Shown here: one piece after another, positions 1-10,646 of the stretch
Layout: every line of letters starts with the position of its first letter
How positions within the stretch are numbered: the first letter of the stretch is position 1
Assembly: GCA_039111635.1 (NCBI GenBank)
Contig: JBCAQO010000003.1
Coordinates: 2,170,001-2,234,000, forward strand
Reading direction: 5' to 3'
Length of the DNA: 64,000 nucleotides
From: Heterobasidion occidentale
Taxonomy: Eukaryota > Basidiomycota > Agaricomycetes > Russulales > Bondarzewiaceae
Notes under the pieces: model-generated
The model's input: only the letters and a program-made list of their open reading frames with translations
Told to the model about the DNA's origin: nothing
Database searches by the model: none
Position numbers and translations under genes: made by a program

Positions 1-3000
1 CCTCGCGCGCCCACGGCCCCTCTTCCCCAGCCCGCTCTTCCTCCGCTCCCGCTCGTCGTCGTCATCGTCTTCGTCGTCGTCTTCCTCCTTCTCCTGCTCG
101 TCGGACTCCCCGTCCTCGTCGTCCGACCGGCCCCACAGCGCCGCGTCCGCCGCGCGGTCCTGCACGACGTTGCTCTCCCAATCGTCGTCCCCGCGCACCC
201 ACGCGGCCGACATCCGAAACGCGGGCGCGCGCTTGCCCTGGTCGAAGCTCTTGCGCTTCACCCCGATCAGCTTCCGCACCATCCCGACGCTCGGGTCCGT
301 CACTGCATTGTAATATCGCCTGCGCCAGCCGGGCTCCGCCGCAGCAGCGAAGGGCGGCTGCAGCGGCGCAGGCAGCGGCCGCGTCCGGTCCTCCTCGTCC
401 GGCGGGCTCGGCAGCGCAAACTTGCCCGCGGTGTACTTCCCGTCCGCGATCCTATGCGCGCGCGCGAACGGGATCGGGTCCCACGCGCTCGGCCCCGCCG
501 CTCCCGGCGCCTGCATCTCCGGCGCCGGCGCGAGCGCGAGCGCGACGTGCACCGCGGGCGTCGCGGGCCCCGCGTGCGACTCGGGCGTGCGCGTCGGCGA
601 CGGCGGCAGGAGCTCCGGCGGCACCGACGACGCGGCGCGCGGCGGCTCGCGGGGCACGAATCCGTCCCCGAGCACGCCGCTCGCCGCCCATGACGACGGC
701 GGCGACGCCGCGCCCGGCGGGCCCGGCCCGGACTCGCCGAAGAGCGGCGGCGGTGACAGCCCGAGCGACACGGGGCCCACGGACGGCGGCAGCCCGACGT
801 CCATCGGGCGCGTTGCAGACGCGCTCGCCGCCGTCGCCGCCGCCGACACGGCAATAGGGGCGCCGGGCTGCGGCTTTGCGTCCCAAAAGTCAAAGTCGGC
901 CTCGGTGAAGATGTCATCCATGCCGGCGTCGATGTCCATCCCGCCGTCCCACCCGCCGCCCGCGCCGCCCGCGACGGGACCCAAGCCGCCCATCGCGTCG
1001 GCGCCGACACCGAACGCGCCTCCGACGTCGCTGCGCACGCCGTACGCCATCCCCCCGACGCCGTCGAGCCCGATGTCCATAAAGTCGCCCGCGCCCTGCG
1101 CCCACACGGCGTCCGCGGGCGTCCACGCGTCCAGCTCGCCAAACACGCCCGAGTCGAAGGTTGCCGGCTCGGGGTCGAGCTCGGGCGCGGGCTCAGGAGC
1201 GGGCTGAGGCGCAGACGCAGACACAAGCGCGGGGGTTGGGGCTAGAGCTGGTGCCGGTGCAGGCGGCGAGGGCACAGGGGCAGGGACGGGAGTAGTGCCT
1301 GCGAGCAGGGACGACGCGGACGGCGCGCTCGACAGCGCGCCCGTCGCGGTGGCGTTGCCTGACTGCGGCGGCGAGGGATAAAACGGCTGCGTCGATGCCG
1401 CGGGCGCGGGCGTCGGCGCGAGCGGGGGCGCGGGGGCCGCGGGGGTGCCCGCCTGTAGGGGCGACGACGCGGGGGCGCCGCCGCCGCCGCCGCCGTTCGC
1501 GGTCTCACGCTCCCTGCGCAGGCGTTCGCGCTCCCTCTCGCGCTCGCGCTGGACGGCGTCGACGTACGCGGCGACCTCGTCCGCGACGGCGTGCACGCTG
1601 CGGCCGCCGCCGATGCTGAGGGTGCGGAACACGCGCAGGGCGTCCGCGGTCGGCGACGCGCGCGTGCGGCGGGCGATCGCGGGCGGGAGGGGGGGCTGCG
1701 TCGACGATGGCGTGGTCTGTTGTTGTTGTTGCTGCTGCTGCTGTGGTAGTGGTAGTGTTGGTAGTGTTGGTAGTGATGGTGGTGGTGGTGGTGGAGCGCC
1801 TATGGCGGCGGGTTGCGAAGGCTGCGGCGTCGACCGCGCAGACCCCACGCCCAGAGAGACGAGCGGAGGCGGGGGCGGGGAGGCGATGGCTGCAGCTGGG
1901 TGGGGAGTTCTGGGAGCGGGTGGAGCGGAGGGCGATGGGCGGCGCCGGTGATGGTGCTGGGGACGGAGGCGAGGGCGAGGGCGGCTGGCCAGATGAGCGG
2001 GAGGCCCTTGTCCTCGCCGCGCCCGTTCTGGACGGCGAGCCAGGCGATGATGTAGGTGGGTGGGGCGGGGGCGGAGGAGGACGATGGGGCAGAATGTGGA
2101 TGCGGATCTGCGTGCGAAGGATGGGGTGATGGGGGTGATGGAGGCGGCGGCGAGGGCGCGGCCCAGGGGCCACACCCCCTGCCTGCGAGGCTCTGGGAAA
2201 ACTGGGAGGTGAGGGCGGCGGTGGGCCCCGCGTAGGTGGCGAGGTAGTAGGCGGGGGTGGCGTACGGGAGGAGGGTGATGGGGGTGCCTGGCGGGAGCGG
2301 GAGGGCGGCGGGGAGCGGGAGGAAGTGGGTGGGGCGGAAGATGGGCTGGACGAGGATGCGGGCGGGGGAGAGGTGGAGGTGGAGGGCGCAGTGGATGAGG
2401 GGGCTGGAGGGGGCAGGGCGTGAGCGGGGTGCGGAGGAAAGCAGACGGGGACGGACCGGTTTTGGACGTGGTGCTCCCAGCCGAGGCCCCAGTCGCGGGG
2501 GCCGCCGGGGGGAAAATGAGGACGCCGTCCTGGAGCCTGGAGAGCCTGCGTGGGTCGTGGTCGTGTGTGTGGGGCGCGGCGGGGGCGGGGGCGCAGATGT
2601 CGTCGATGAGGCGGTCGCGGACGGCGTCGAGAAAGCGGGCGTAGACGGCGCGGAGAGGTTCGCGCGGGAGAAGCGGGGCCGAGGATGGGGCCTTGGACGG
2701 TGGGCGGTGGGAGTTTCGTGGTGCGGCGGGGTCGAGGCAGTTGGGGCACGGGGTGCGTTGGACCGCGCAGGCGGGGGAGCACGGGTAGAGGTCGTCTGGG
2801 GTGAAGGACGCGGCTTCTGTGACTGTGGGGAGCAGGGATCAGCAGTGAGAAAGGCGAGCAGAGACGGACGGACGGGCGAGGGCGAGGAAGGGCGGGGTGC
2901 GGGCAAGGGCATCGAGGGGTGCACGTGCACGTGCGGGGTCGTCGTCGTCGTCGTCGTCCGAGGCGATGACAAAGGCGTAGAGGCGGGCTGCGTCGGCTTC

Positions 3001-3233
3001 GACGTGGACGGAGACGAGAACGGACGCGAGGGGTGGTGTGGGAGTGCGGGGGAGGACGTGTCTGCGCGCGAGGTCGAGGAGGTCGGGAGCGGCGGCGAAC
3101 GGGCGTAGTGTACGCGTGGGCTGCGGGGGAGGGGGAGGTGTGCTGCGAGGACGGGTGCGTGGGTGTGTATGGGCGGGGGCGGGTGTGCGAGAGCGGCGGC
3201 GGCTGCAGCGTCTGGGGACGGGGCGGGGGGCAT
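1..3233 (-). CDS. MED13: Mediator complex subunit 13 (MED13/SRB9), 5' part
   Basis: MED13 belongs to the CDK8 kinase module, which binds core Mediator and restrains RNA polymerase II initiation in the nucleus. The family-typical N-terminal block is read on the minus strand between about 2,900 and 1,970: LQDGVLIFPPGG and WGLGWEHHVQNRS, then IHCALHLHLSPARILVQP, YYLATYAGPTAALTSQF and YIIAWLAVQNGRGEDKG. Downstream come a nine-residue Gln run (about 1,715-1,745), an Arg/Glu-rich helix (about 1,505-1,560), a Pro/Ala-rich linker and the conserved acidic motif DIFTEADFDFWD (about 885-920). Reading frame changes between these blocks require several short introns. The gene runs off the left edge, so the C-terminal lobe is absent. 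The ATG at 3233 is the best start I see, followed by MPPAPSPDAAAA, but the first exon is weakly supported. The start lies 151 nt from the divergent gene at 3385. The sequence is extremely GC-rich, so many antisense ORFs are spurious. Confidence 0.85.
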
Positions 3234-3384
3234 GGCGCAGGCAGGGCGCACGCTGGGGACGGCGGACGGCGGACGCGGACGCGGAGGAGCACGCGCGGGA
3301 GATGCCGAGGTGGGCCCAGTGACAGGCTCAGTCGCCTCGCCGCCTTCGGGTCCGTCACCGCCTGCTCACTCTCTCTCCCATCCA

Positions 3385-3611
3385 ATGCAGCCCTCCCCCC
3401 GCCCTCCCTCGTCCTCGTCCCGCCCCGCTCTCACCCCCGCCCCCCGCCCAGTCCACTCCGTAAACACCCAGACACACACCATCGACTCCGTCCACGGCCG
3501 CATCCTCTGCATCGCGGACATCCGCGGCCGCCTCTCCGCCCTCAACGACCTCGCCCGCGACGCAAACGCAAAGGCCATCATCCACACAGGCGACTTTGGC
3601 ATATTCGGTCC

Positions 3612-3650
<39 letters not shown>

Positions 3651-5930
3651 CTGCCCTCGCTGCTCTCTTCTGCGCAGCTCACCACCCTCGTCTGCGCAGA
3701 CGCCTCCAGCATCGACCGCATCCATGACAGGACCCTCCGCCACCTCACCATGTACTCCCCCCTCATCCCCCACAATCAGCGCAACCACCTCCTCTCCGCC
3801 GAAAATACCCCCGCAACCATCCGCGCTGCCATGAGCATCCCCATGCTCTCCGAGTTCCCCCTCCTCCTCTCCGGCCAGATCAAGCTCGCCGTCCCCGTCT
3901 ACACCGTCCTCGGCGCCTGCGAGGACGTCCTCCTCATCGAAAAGCTCCGCACCGCAGCCTACGCCATCGACAACCTCCACGTCATCGACGAGGCCACCAC
4001 CCGCTGCCTCGACATCGGCGGCGTAAAGCTCCGCCTCCTCGGCCTCGGCGGCGCCTTTGTCCCCCACAAGATGTTCGACAACGGCGACGGCGCAGCCACA
4101 GTCGCAGGCGGCGGCGGCACAATCTGGACCACCGCACTCCAGATCGGCGAGCTCGTCGACACCGCCCAGCGCGTCTTCGACCCCTCCGAGACCCGCCTCC
4201 TCGTCACCCACGCCAGCCCCGGCCGCGAGGGTCTCCTCGCCTCCCTCGCCCTCGTCCTCAAGGCAGACCTCACCATCTCCGCCGGCCTCCACTTCCGCTA
4301 CGCCACCTCCTGGAACGAGTTCTCCGTCCAGGCCGACTTTGACGGCTTCCGCCACAAGCTCCGCGCGGGCAAGGAGGCCTTCGACAAGGTCTGGGACAGC
4401 GTCAAGTCCCAGGTGGACGCCGTCATCGACGACAACCAGCGCGTCCTCCTCGACAAGGCCCTCTCCGTCGTCGACCGCATCCCCCCGCCCATCGGCCACA
4501 CCGGCCCCGGCGGCATGGTCGCAGGCGAGGAGCCCGCCTGGAAGAACTGCTGGAACTGGAACCTCTGCGACGCCGCCTACGGCTCCCTCGTCCTCGACAT
4601 CAAGGACGGCCGCGTCAGCGCCGAGCTCAAAAGCCAAGGTACGCGCCACCCACTCTCATCCCTCGCTCGCTCGCTCGCTCAACCGCCCCCACAGGCTTCA
4701 ACTACGCCTACCGCCGCACCGCGACCCCCAACACCGTCGCCCCCACCCCCACCTCCACCGCCCCACCCCCCTCCCGCAGCAGCAGCAGCAGCCCTCCAAC
4801 CCGCCCACAAAAGGCCCCACGCCCGCACCCCCAGCCGCAGTGCCCACCAACCGCGACGCGCCCCCACACAAAGACGCCGCACCCGCCTCGGCCTCCACAC
4901 CCGCACCTGCATCCGCACCCGCGCCCGCACCCGCGGCCGCAAAGACAAACGGCACCGCGAGCCCCGCGAGCCCCGCGCCGGGCTCCGGCCCCAGCCCCGC
5001 CTCGGACAAAGCAGAGAAAGAAAAGGCGAAGCGCAAGGACAAGAAGGACCGCAAGGACCGCGAAAAGGCCGAGCGCGAGGCGCGCGACAAGGACGGCCCC
5101 GCCGACGGCAAGGACGACCCCGCGCCCAAGCCGCGCTCGGGCAACGCCTCCCCCGCGGGCTCCTCCGCCGGCGCCTCCGCGCAGCCGCACCCGCAGCAAC
5201 AGCAACAGCAGCCGCTACGCGCGCTCGCGGTGCAGTCCCCGAAGCTCGGGTCCGAGGGCGGCGCCGACGCGGGGCTGACGAGCCCGCGCACGGACTCGAC
5301 GGGCGCGCGCACGCCGACGGGCCGCAGGCAGGCGCGCCACCCCTGGACGCTGTTCGTGCGCCTGCCCGCGCCCGCGGGCGAGCACGAGCTGCGCGAGTTC
5401 TTCGCGGACGCCAAGGGCGGGGTGAGTCGCGCGCTCGACGTCTCTCTGCTCCCGGGCGCTGACTGACTGACTGACCGACCGGACGACCGGACGACGGCGC
5501 GCGCAGATCACGCGCGTGACGTTCCCGGCGACGTACGCGGGGCGCCAGGGCAAGATCGCCTATGTCGAGTTTGGAGATGAGGACGCGATGAAGGCTGCCC
5601 TCGAGAAGCACGACGAGGTGCGCGTCTCCCTCCTCCCCTCCTCTCCCTCTCTCACCCGCTTACCCGCTCTTCGCGCAGAACCTCAACGGCGCCGCCCCGG
5701 AGGTCAAGATCGCGGACAAGGACCGCGAGCCACACCATCCCTTCCGCGGGGGACGCGGCGGGGGCGGGCGGGGCGGACGCGGCGGGTTCGCAGCGAGGGG
5801 CTTTGCGGCGGCCGGGCTTACGCGCGGTGGGGGGCCGCCGGGCGCTGGAGCTAGCGGAGGCGGAGGCGGTGGGCGGGCGAACGGGGAATCGGGGAGCGGA
5901 GGCGGAGGAGGCGGAGGCGGGGACGCGTGA
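3385..5930 (+). CDS. DUF2433 phosphoesterase-like protein with C-terminal RRM
   Basis: I infer six exons: 3385-3607, 3700-4638, 4695-4735, 4780-5421, 5507-5617 and 5679-5930. They join in frame to a 735-residue protein. Residues about 35-330 resemble the fungal DUF2433 family, which has a calcineurin-like phosphoesterase layout: GRILCIADIRGRL, IIHTGDFGIF, VYTVLGACED, LLVTHASPGREG. The first metal motif is D-x-R rather than the usual D-x-H, so catalysis is doubtful. A low-complexity Pro/Ala/Lys linker with a KDKKDRKDREKAEREARDKD stretch leads to a recognisable RRM (WTLFVRLPAPAGEHELREFF, then RVTFPATYAGRQGKIAYVEF). The tail is Gly/Arg-rich with several RGG-like repeats (GGRGGGGRGGRGGF), common in RNA-binding proteins. 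Inference: a nuclear or cytoplasmic RNA-associated protein; its biochemical role is unknown. The 44-nt third intron has a weak GTCGCC donor and is the least certain junction. Confidence 0.85.
3613..3645. repeat. (TC)n microsatellite in intron 1 of the DUF2433 gene
   Basis: About sixteen TC units start five bases after the inferred donor (GT at 3608). They form a very early polypyrimidine tract within the 92-nt intron 3608-3699. Length variation is likely between strains. Confidence 0.9.
5460..5492. repeat. GACT/GACC/GGAC short tandem repeat in an intron
   Basis: Degenerate four-base repeats (GACT x3, then GACC and GGAC units) fill the middle of the 85-nt intron 5422-5506 that splits the RRM of the DUF2433 gene. 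Confidence 0.8.
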
Positions 5931-6669
5931 GCGGCGTGGCTGCGTAGCATACCCGCGCGAGCGTGATTTTTTCTGTCTGCCTTTCTGCGTTTCTTTCTTT
6001 GATTGTTTTCTGTGGCGGCGAGTCCGTGTTCGTGTCTGTGTTCGTGTCTATGTGTCCGGCGTCTGGTATCTTCTCGTTCTCACGTTCTACCACGCGCGCC
6101 TCCCGTCTTTTAGTTCCGCATATAAAAATCCCGTTCGCGCATGCGCTCTCTATAGCAGTGTCTGTCCCGCCGCGCACCCCACCAATCGGTCACGACTATC
6201 TATCGGTCTGCTGATGAGACTGTTGGGCTCTTCCGCCCCTTTTTGTGTTCTTTCTGGTGAATATACGTATGTGCATGCGTGCGCGCGCGGCTGCCCAGTG
6301 CGTGTGGCCAATAGTATGCAACGATCCACGGCGGGCCCTCGCTCGTCGTCGTCCCGCCCAGCCGTCGGCCGGGTGTGCGAGCGATTCAGGGGCGCGAGTT
6401 GATGATACGGTGTAGTGTACATACAGCTTGGCTAGAACTAAAAAGACACGGATCCCGGATCGTAAGGTCAGATCCCGGAGGAGAAACAGAAGCGTGCGGA
6501 CGAAAGAGCGAGTGAAACAGACGAACGAAATAGACAAGAAAAACGAACGAAACAGACGAGGACAACCCCTCCCGACCTCCATCGAACACACATCAAACAT
6601 CGAACAAAGAGGCCGCCAGGCGCAGCGACAGCGTACACTCCCCCAGACCCAGGCGAAGAAGCCCGCGCG
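5931..6669. other. Convergent intergenic region
   Basis: This region lies between the stop of the DUF2433 gene and the stop of the minus-strand membrane protein gene. It is T-rich on the plus strand just after 5960 and A-rich from about 6430 to 6610, as expected for two converging 3' untranslated regions. Open frames here have no recognisable protein features. Confidence 0.6.
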
Positions 6670-7783
6670 CTACCCCCGCCGCTCCTCAAACCCAAACAGG
6701 TCGACCGAAAACGCCGCAAAGTCCTCCCGCGAGGGGTACTTGTCCGCCAGCACGCGCGGGAACCCGATCTCGATCGAGCTCGAGCGGCAGTGGCCCCCGC
6801 CCGGGCGCGTCCGCGCCGAAGGGAGGATCACCTCGATGAACGGGATCGCAGCGCCCCCCGCTCCCGCTTTCGCCTTCGTCGCCGCCACCCCCGTCGCGGT
6901 CGGGCCTGCGGGCAGCCCCCACGGCCCCGCGCCCTCGCCCTCCCAGTCTGTGTCCGAGTCCGAGTCTGATGCCGACGCTGCCGAGCTCGCAGAGGTCGTC
7001 TCGCGGAGATCTGCACGCTCGCCGCCGCGATGCCGCTGCACCGCCCGACTCTCCGCCGCCGCCGAAGATGACGACGACGACGTCGTCGTCGTATCATGAG
7101 CGGTGACGCGCGTGCCGCTCCCGGCGGCGCGTGCAAGGATTCGAGGGAAGTGGAGAGTGACCCTCACGGACGGCACCGCGCGCAGCTCGCCGCTGCACAC
7201 ATACGTGGAGAGGTACCACGTGCTGCGGACGCCGAGCATGAGAGGTGCGCTGGCGAGCCGCGCGCACGCCGCTGCCGGCTTCAGCGTGCGCGCGGCGCCG
7301 GCGGCGAGCACGCTGGACGGCGAGGGCGAGGGCGTGCGGCGGTGGGCGTCGCACAGGACGAGCGGGCGGAGCGATGCGGTGCGCCGGTGCGCGATTGGCC
7401 TGGCCTCTACTATAATCGTGCGCCTCAGCAACGGAAGCGCGCGCGCGCGCACTAGCGCCATCGCCCAACTGGCACGCACCTCGCCTCGAGACGGCCGTCC
7501 ACGCCCTCGCGCACTTGCGCACGTAGACGACGGCCCAGTGCACCCGGGGCGGGAGCGCCGCGAGGAGGGTCTGCAGGTCCTGCTCCGGGGAGGACGCCTG
7601 CCGGCAGTGTTTCGCGGGTAGAGAGAGCGGGCGCAGCGCGCGCTGCTTCGGGCGGCGGACAAAAAACGCGATGGACCAGCTCAACGCGCAGCTGTACAAG
7701 AAGATGACCAGGCCGCAGACGCCGCTCCACGCGGACACGCGTCGCGGGCGGGGCGGGGCGGCGTTGGCAGGAGGGTGCGGCAT
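6670..7783 (-). CDS. Hypothetical single-pass membrane protein
   Basis: I do not recognise this gene. Two exons (7783-7480 and 7409-6670) joined by a 70-nt intron with a GTGCGT donor and an ATTATAG acceptor keep the frame and give 347 residues. The N-terminus is Pro/Arg-rich and is followed by one strong hydrophobic helix at about residues 20-41 (VCGLVIFLYSCALSWSIAFF) and then basic residues. This suggests a signal anchor, although the orientation is not determined. The middle contains an Ala-rich segment and the motif LGVRSTWYLSTYVCSGEL. A Ser- and Asp-rich low-complexity stretch precedes the C-terminal block, which contains FIEVILPSA, IEIGFPRVLADKYPS and ends FSVDLFGFEERRG. The ordered C-terminal block and clean splice frame argue for a real gene. 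It may be restricted to basidiomycetes; the function is unknown. Confidence 0.6.
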
Positions 7784-8807
7784 GGTGATACACAAAGAGT
7801 GGATGGCGCACTGGAGGGTGTGTTCGGGCCCATATGGATGACGCTACGCGGTGCGGTTCGAGGCCGCCAGACTTGACTAAAATACCTCGGGCTAGATGCC
7901 AGGATCTGGAACTTTCTAATCGCCATAGCAAGCGGGCAGGGCCCCAGCGCCTGTCGCGCAGGAACGTTCGGGATGACGGGCCCTGCGACAGACAGGATGG
8001 CCGCTGCGGGAGAGAGAGCGCGTCGAGTTTTGAGCCTGCGGGGTGAAACAGACGCAGCGGCTGCGAAGAGGCCCCCAGTCTGATCGGGTTCCGCTTGACA
8101 GCCGCCCTGGCTTATCGCCTTCAACGCGCTCTTTGACCGCCGCAGGCCCTTTCGTCAGAAGGAAGTTAAGATAACTAATCACTCAAACGTCTTGTCAACG
8201 GTGTATCCTTCGCTACCCATTTTCGCTCCGGTCTGACACTTTTTCGGAACGCCGACGAAGTGTCTGCTGATCGGTTCATTGGAATGACGGAGGCGGATGG
8301 TCTGAAGTTATCCGGCCGTGAATGCAACGTCTTTAAGACTCAATAGCAAGAATGTTCCAACGAGTGGGTGGACTGAGATGGTACAGTAGGAGAACGTCCG
8401 CCGACGCACTTCGACATCGCGGAGTTACAGAAGTAAGCCCGCCGGCAATGCCCCGACGCTTGGCTTCCAACAGCGCTCACCACCGGTGGAACAGCATAAT
8501 CCCACCCCCTTCCAGAAAAAGTAACTTCGGCCCTAGTGAGGAGGACCTGTGCCTACAATGCGGAAAGAGAACACGGCGGCTCATGTAGGGCCGTGGAACA
8601 GACCCTCCGGGGACAGACATCCGCCAAAACAAGCACTATGGTCAGCGGTGTCACGCTCAATGCGCTCAACCCGGTGCGGTGATGATTGTGAGGAATCTAT
8701 GTTCCGGGTCTCGACGAAATTTCCGTCTTGAGGGTCCGATTCGCCTTGGATTTCGGTGCTGGTGCTAGGCAAATATGAGTCGTGCGAGAGTAACAACATC
8801 CGTGAGA
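7784..8807. other. Intergenic region (~1.0 kb), nothing recognised
   Basis: It lies between two minus-strand genes and must contain the promoter of the membrane protein gene and the 3' flank of TAD2. It has lower GC than the left block. The frames present are short and show no domain, so I see no gene here. Confidence 0.5.
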
Positions 8808-9489
<682 letters not shown>

Positions 9490-9761
9490 TCTGAATGATT
9501 CCGGGCTCAGATCAAGAATCTCCAGTGAGTGGGAAGTTGGACGAGATTAAGGAGGTTCGGGACGTGACAGCACCCGTGTCGGTTATGTCATCACTTGTCT
9601 GTTTCGCAAGGTTCGCCGCGTCCTACAGTAGGCCCTCATAGGCTCTCATTAGAAACGGCTCTGATTTGCTAGATGCGCCAGGAATTCTGAGGTATGTCAA
9701 CAGGCTCTTGTATTGTCTCTTCGGGCTCTTTATTCTCGGCGCTTTTGAATCCAGCTGATAT

Positions 9762-10508
9762 ATGGCGTCTCAATTTCTACGGTCATTGTCTCTCCTTCGT
9801 GCCCAGGCCGTTACACCGGCACGTCGACTCGTCCCCGAACCGCCTCGACGATGGTACGCTTCGGTAGGACCACGTCGACCTCGCGACGACAAAATCGAGT
9901 TTGAGGTCGTCCGCTTGGTCGATCATGAGACGCACAAGCCCGGAGATCCTCAGGCACTGGCGGACCTCGTCCAACTGCACAAAGCGGGGAAGAAATACTT
10001 CGTCGAGCTCGTTGCGTTGCCTTCGGAAACGACAGGCGGCTACCCGCTCGTGAAGCTCGTAGACAGGAAACTCAATACGGCACGGGAGAAAGTGGCGAAG
10101 CAGAAACAGCTCATTTCGCGCAGGCAGCAAGAGCAGAAGGAGATCCAGCTCACGTGGAGTGTCGCTCGCGGGGATTTGGAGCACAAGTTGCGGAAGGTGC
10201 GGGATGAGATTGTGAAGGGGCACCGTGTCGATCTTGCGTTCGCGCCAAAGAAGAAGCAACATCCTCCACCCATACACGAGCAGGAGGCGATAGTGAAGGA
10301 GTCGCTCGAGGTGCTTCAGGATGTGGCGAAGGAATGGTCACCGCGGCGTGCCGCGAAAGGTATGCTCTTCGTGTACCTTCAGCACAAGGATCGGCCACTC
10401 CCTCATAAATCCGCGAAAGTATTTGCCGGTGCGGCGGCACAAGCATCTGAGCCTTCCAATGCTTCGTCTTCTCTACTACCGTCACCAAAATCATCCACAT
10501 CTCGGTAG
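9762..10508 (+). CDS. Mitochondrial translation initiation factor IF-3
   Basis: A single-exon gene of 248 codons. The N-terminal ~40 residues are Arg/Ser-rich without acids (SLLRAQAVTPARRLVPEPPR), typical of a mitochondrial presequence. The body matches fungal mitochondrial IF3 (Aim23-type): EFEVVRLVDHETHKPGDPQA, then FVELVALPSE and PLVKLVDRKL. A long charged helix (KVAKQKQLISRRQQEQKEIQ) follows, and then the family-typical KEIQLTWSVARGDLEHKLRK and RVDLAFAPKKK. IF3 binds the mitochondrial small subunit and prevents premature subunit joining. The C-terminus (after about 225) is Ser-rich and not conserved-looking. The 3' end is only 138 nt from the stop of the convergent PPR-like gene. Confidence 0.85.
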   Translation: MASQFLRSLSLLRAQAVTPARRLVPEPPRRWYASVGPRRPRDDKIEFEVVRLVDHETHKPGDPQALADLVQLHKAGKKYFVELVALPSETTGGYPLVKLVDRKLNTAREKVAKQKQLISRRQQEQKEIQLTWSVARGDLEHKLRKVRDEIVKGHRVDLAFAPKKKQHPPPIHEQEAIVKESLEVLQDVAKEWSPRRAAKGMLFVYLQHKDRPLPHKSAKVFAGAAAQASEPSNASSSLLPSPKSSTSR

Positions 10509-10646
10509 CGATACCATTGTCTTGTCGCCATGATCTGTGTTTTATACAGTCGTATGGGTGCTAAAGTCTGTCTCCTAAGTAATACAAGTATTATACTCTA
10601 ATTTTTTCTCGTCCATGTGCCAGCATGCTCGCCCCGGCGGCCTCGC

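Noticed and set aside
1505..3385. Single long minus-strand 626-residue frame as one gene
   Set aside because: The MED13 motifs lie in different frames joined by introns. This frame is mostly Pro/Arg low complexity.
7830..7870. Another tRNA B-box-like string (GGTTCGAGG)
   Set aside because: Flanks do not form a cloverleaf.
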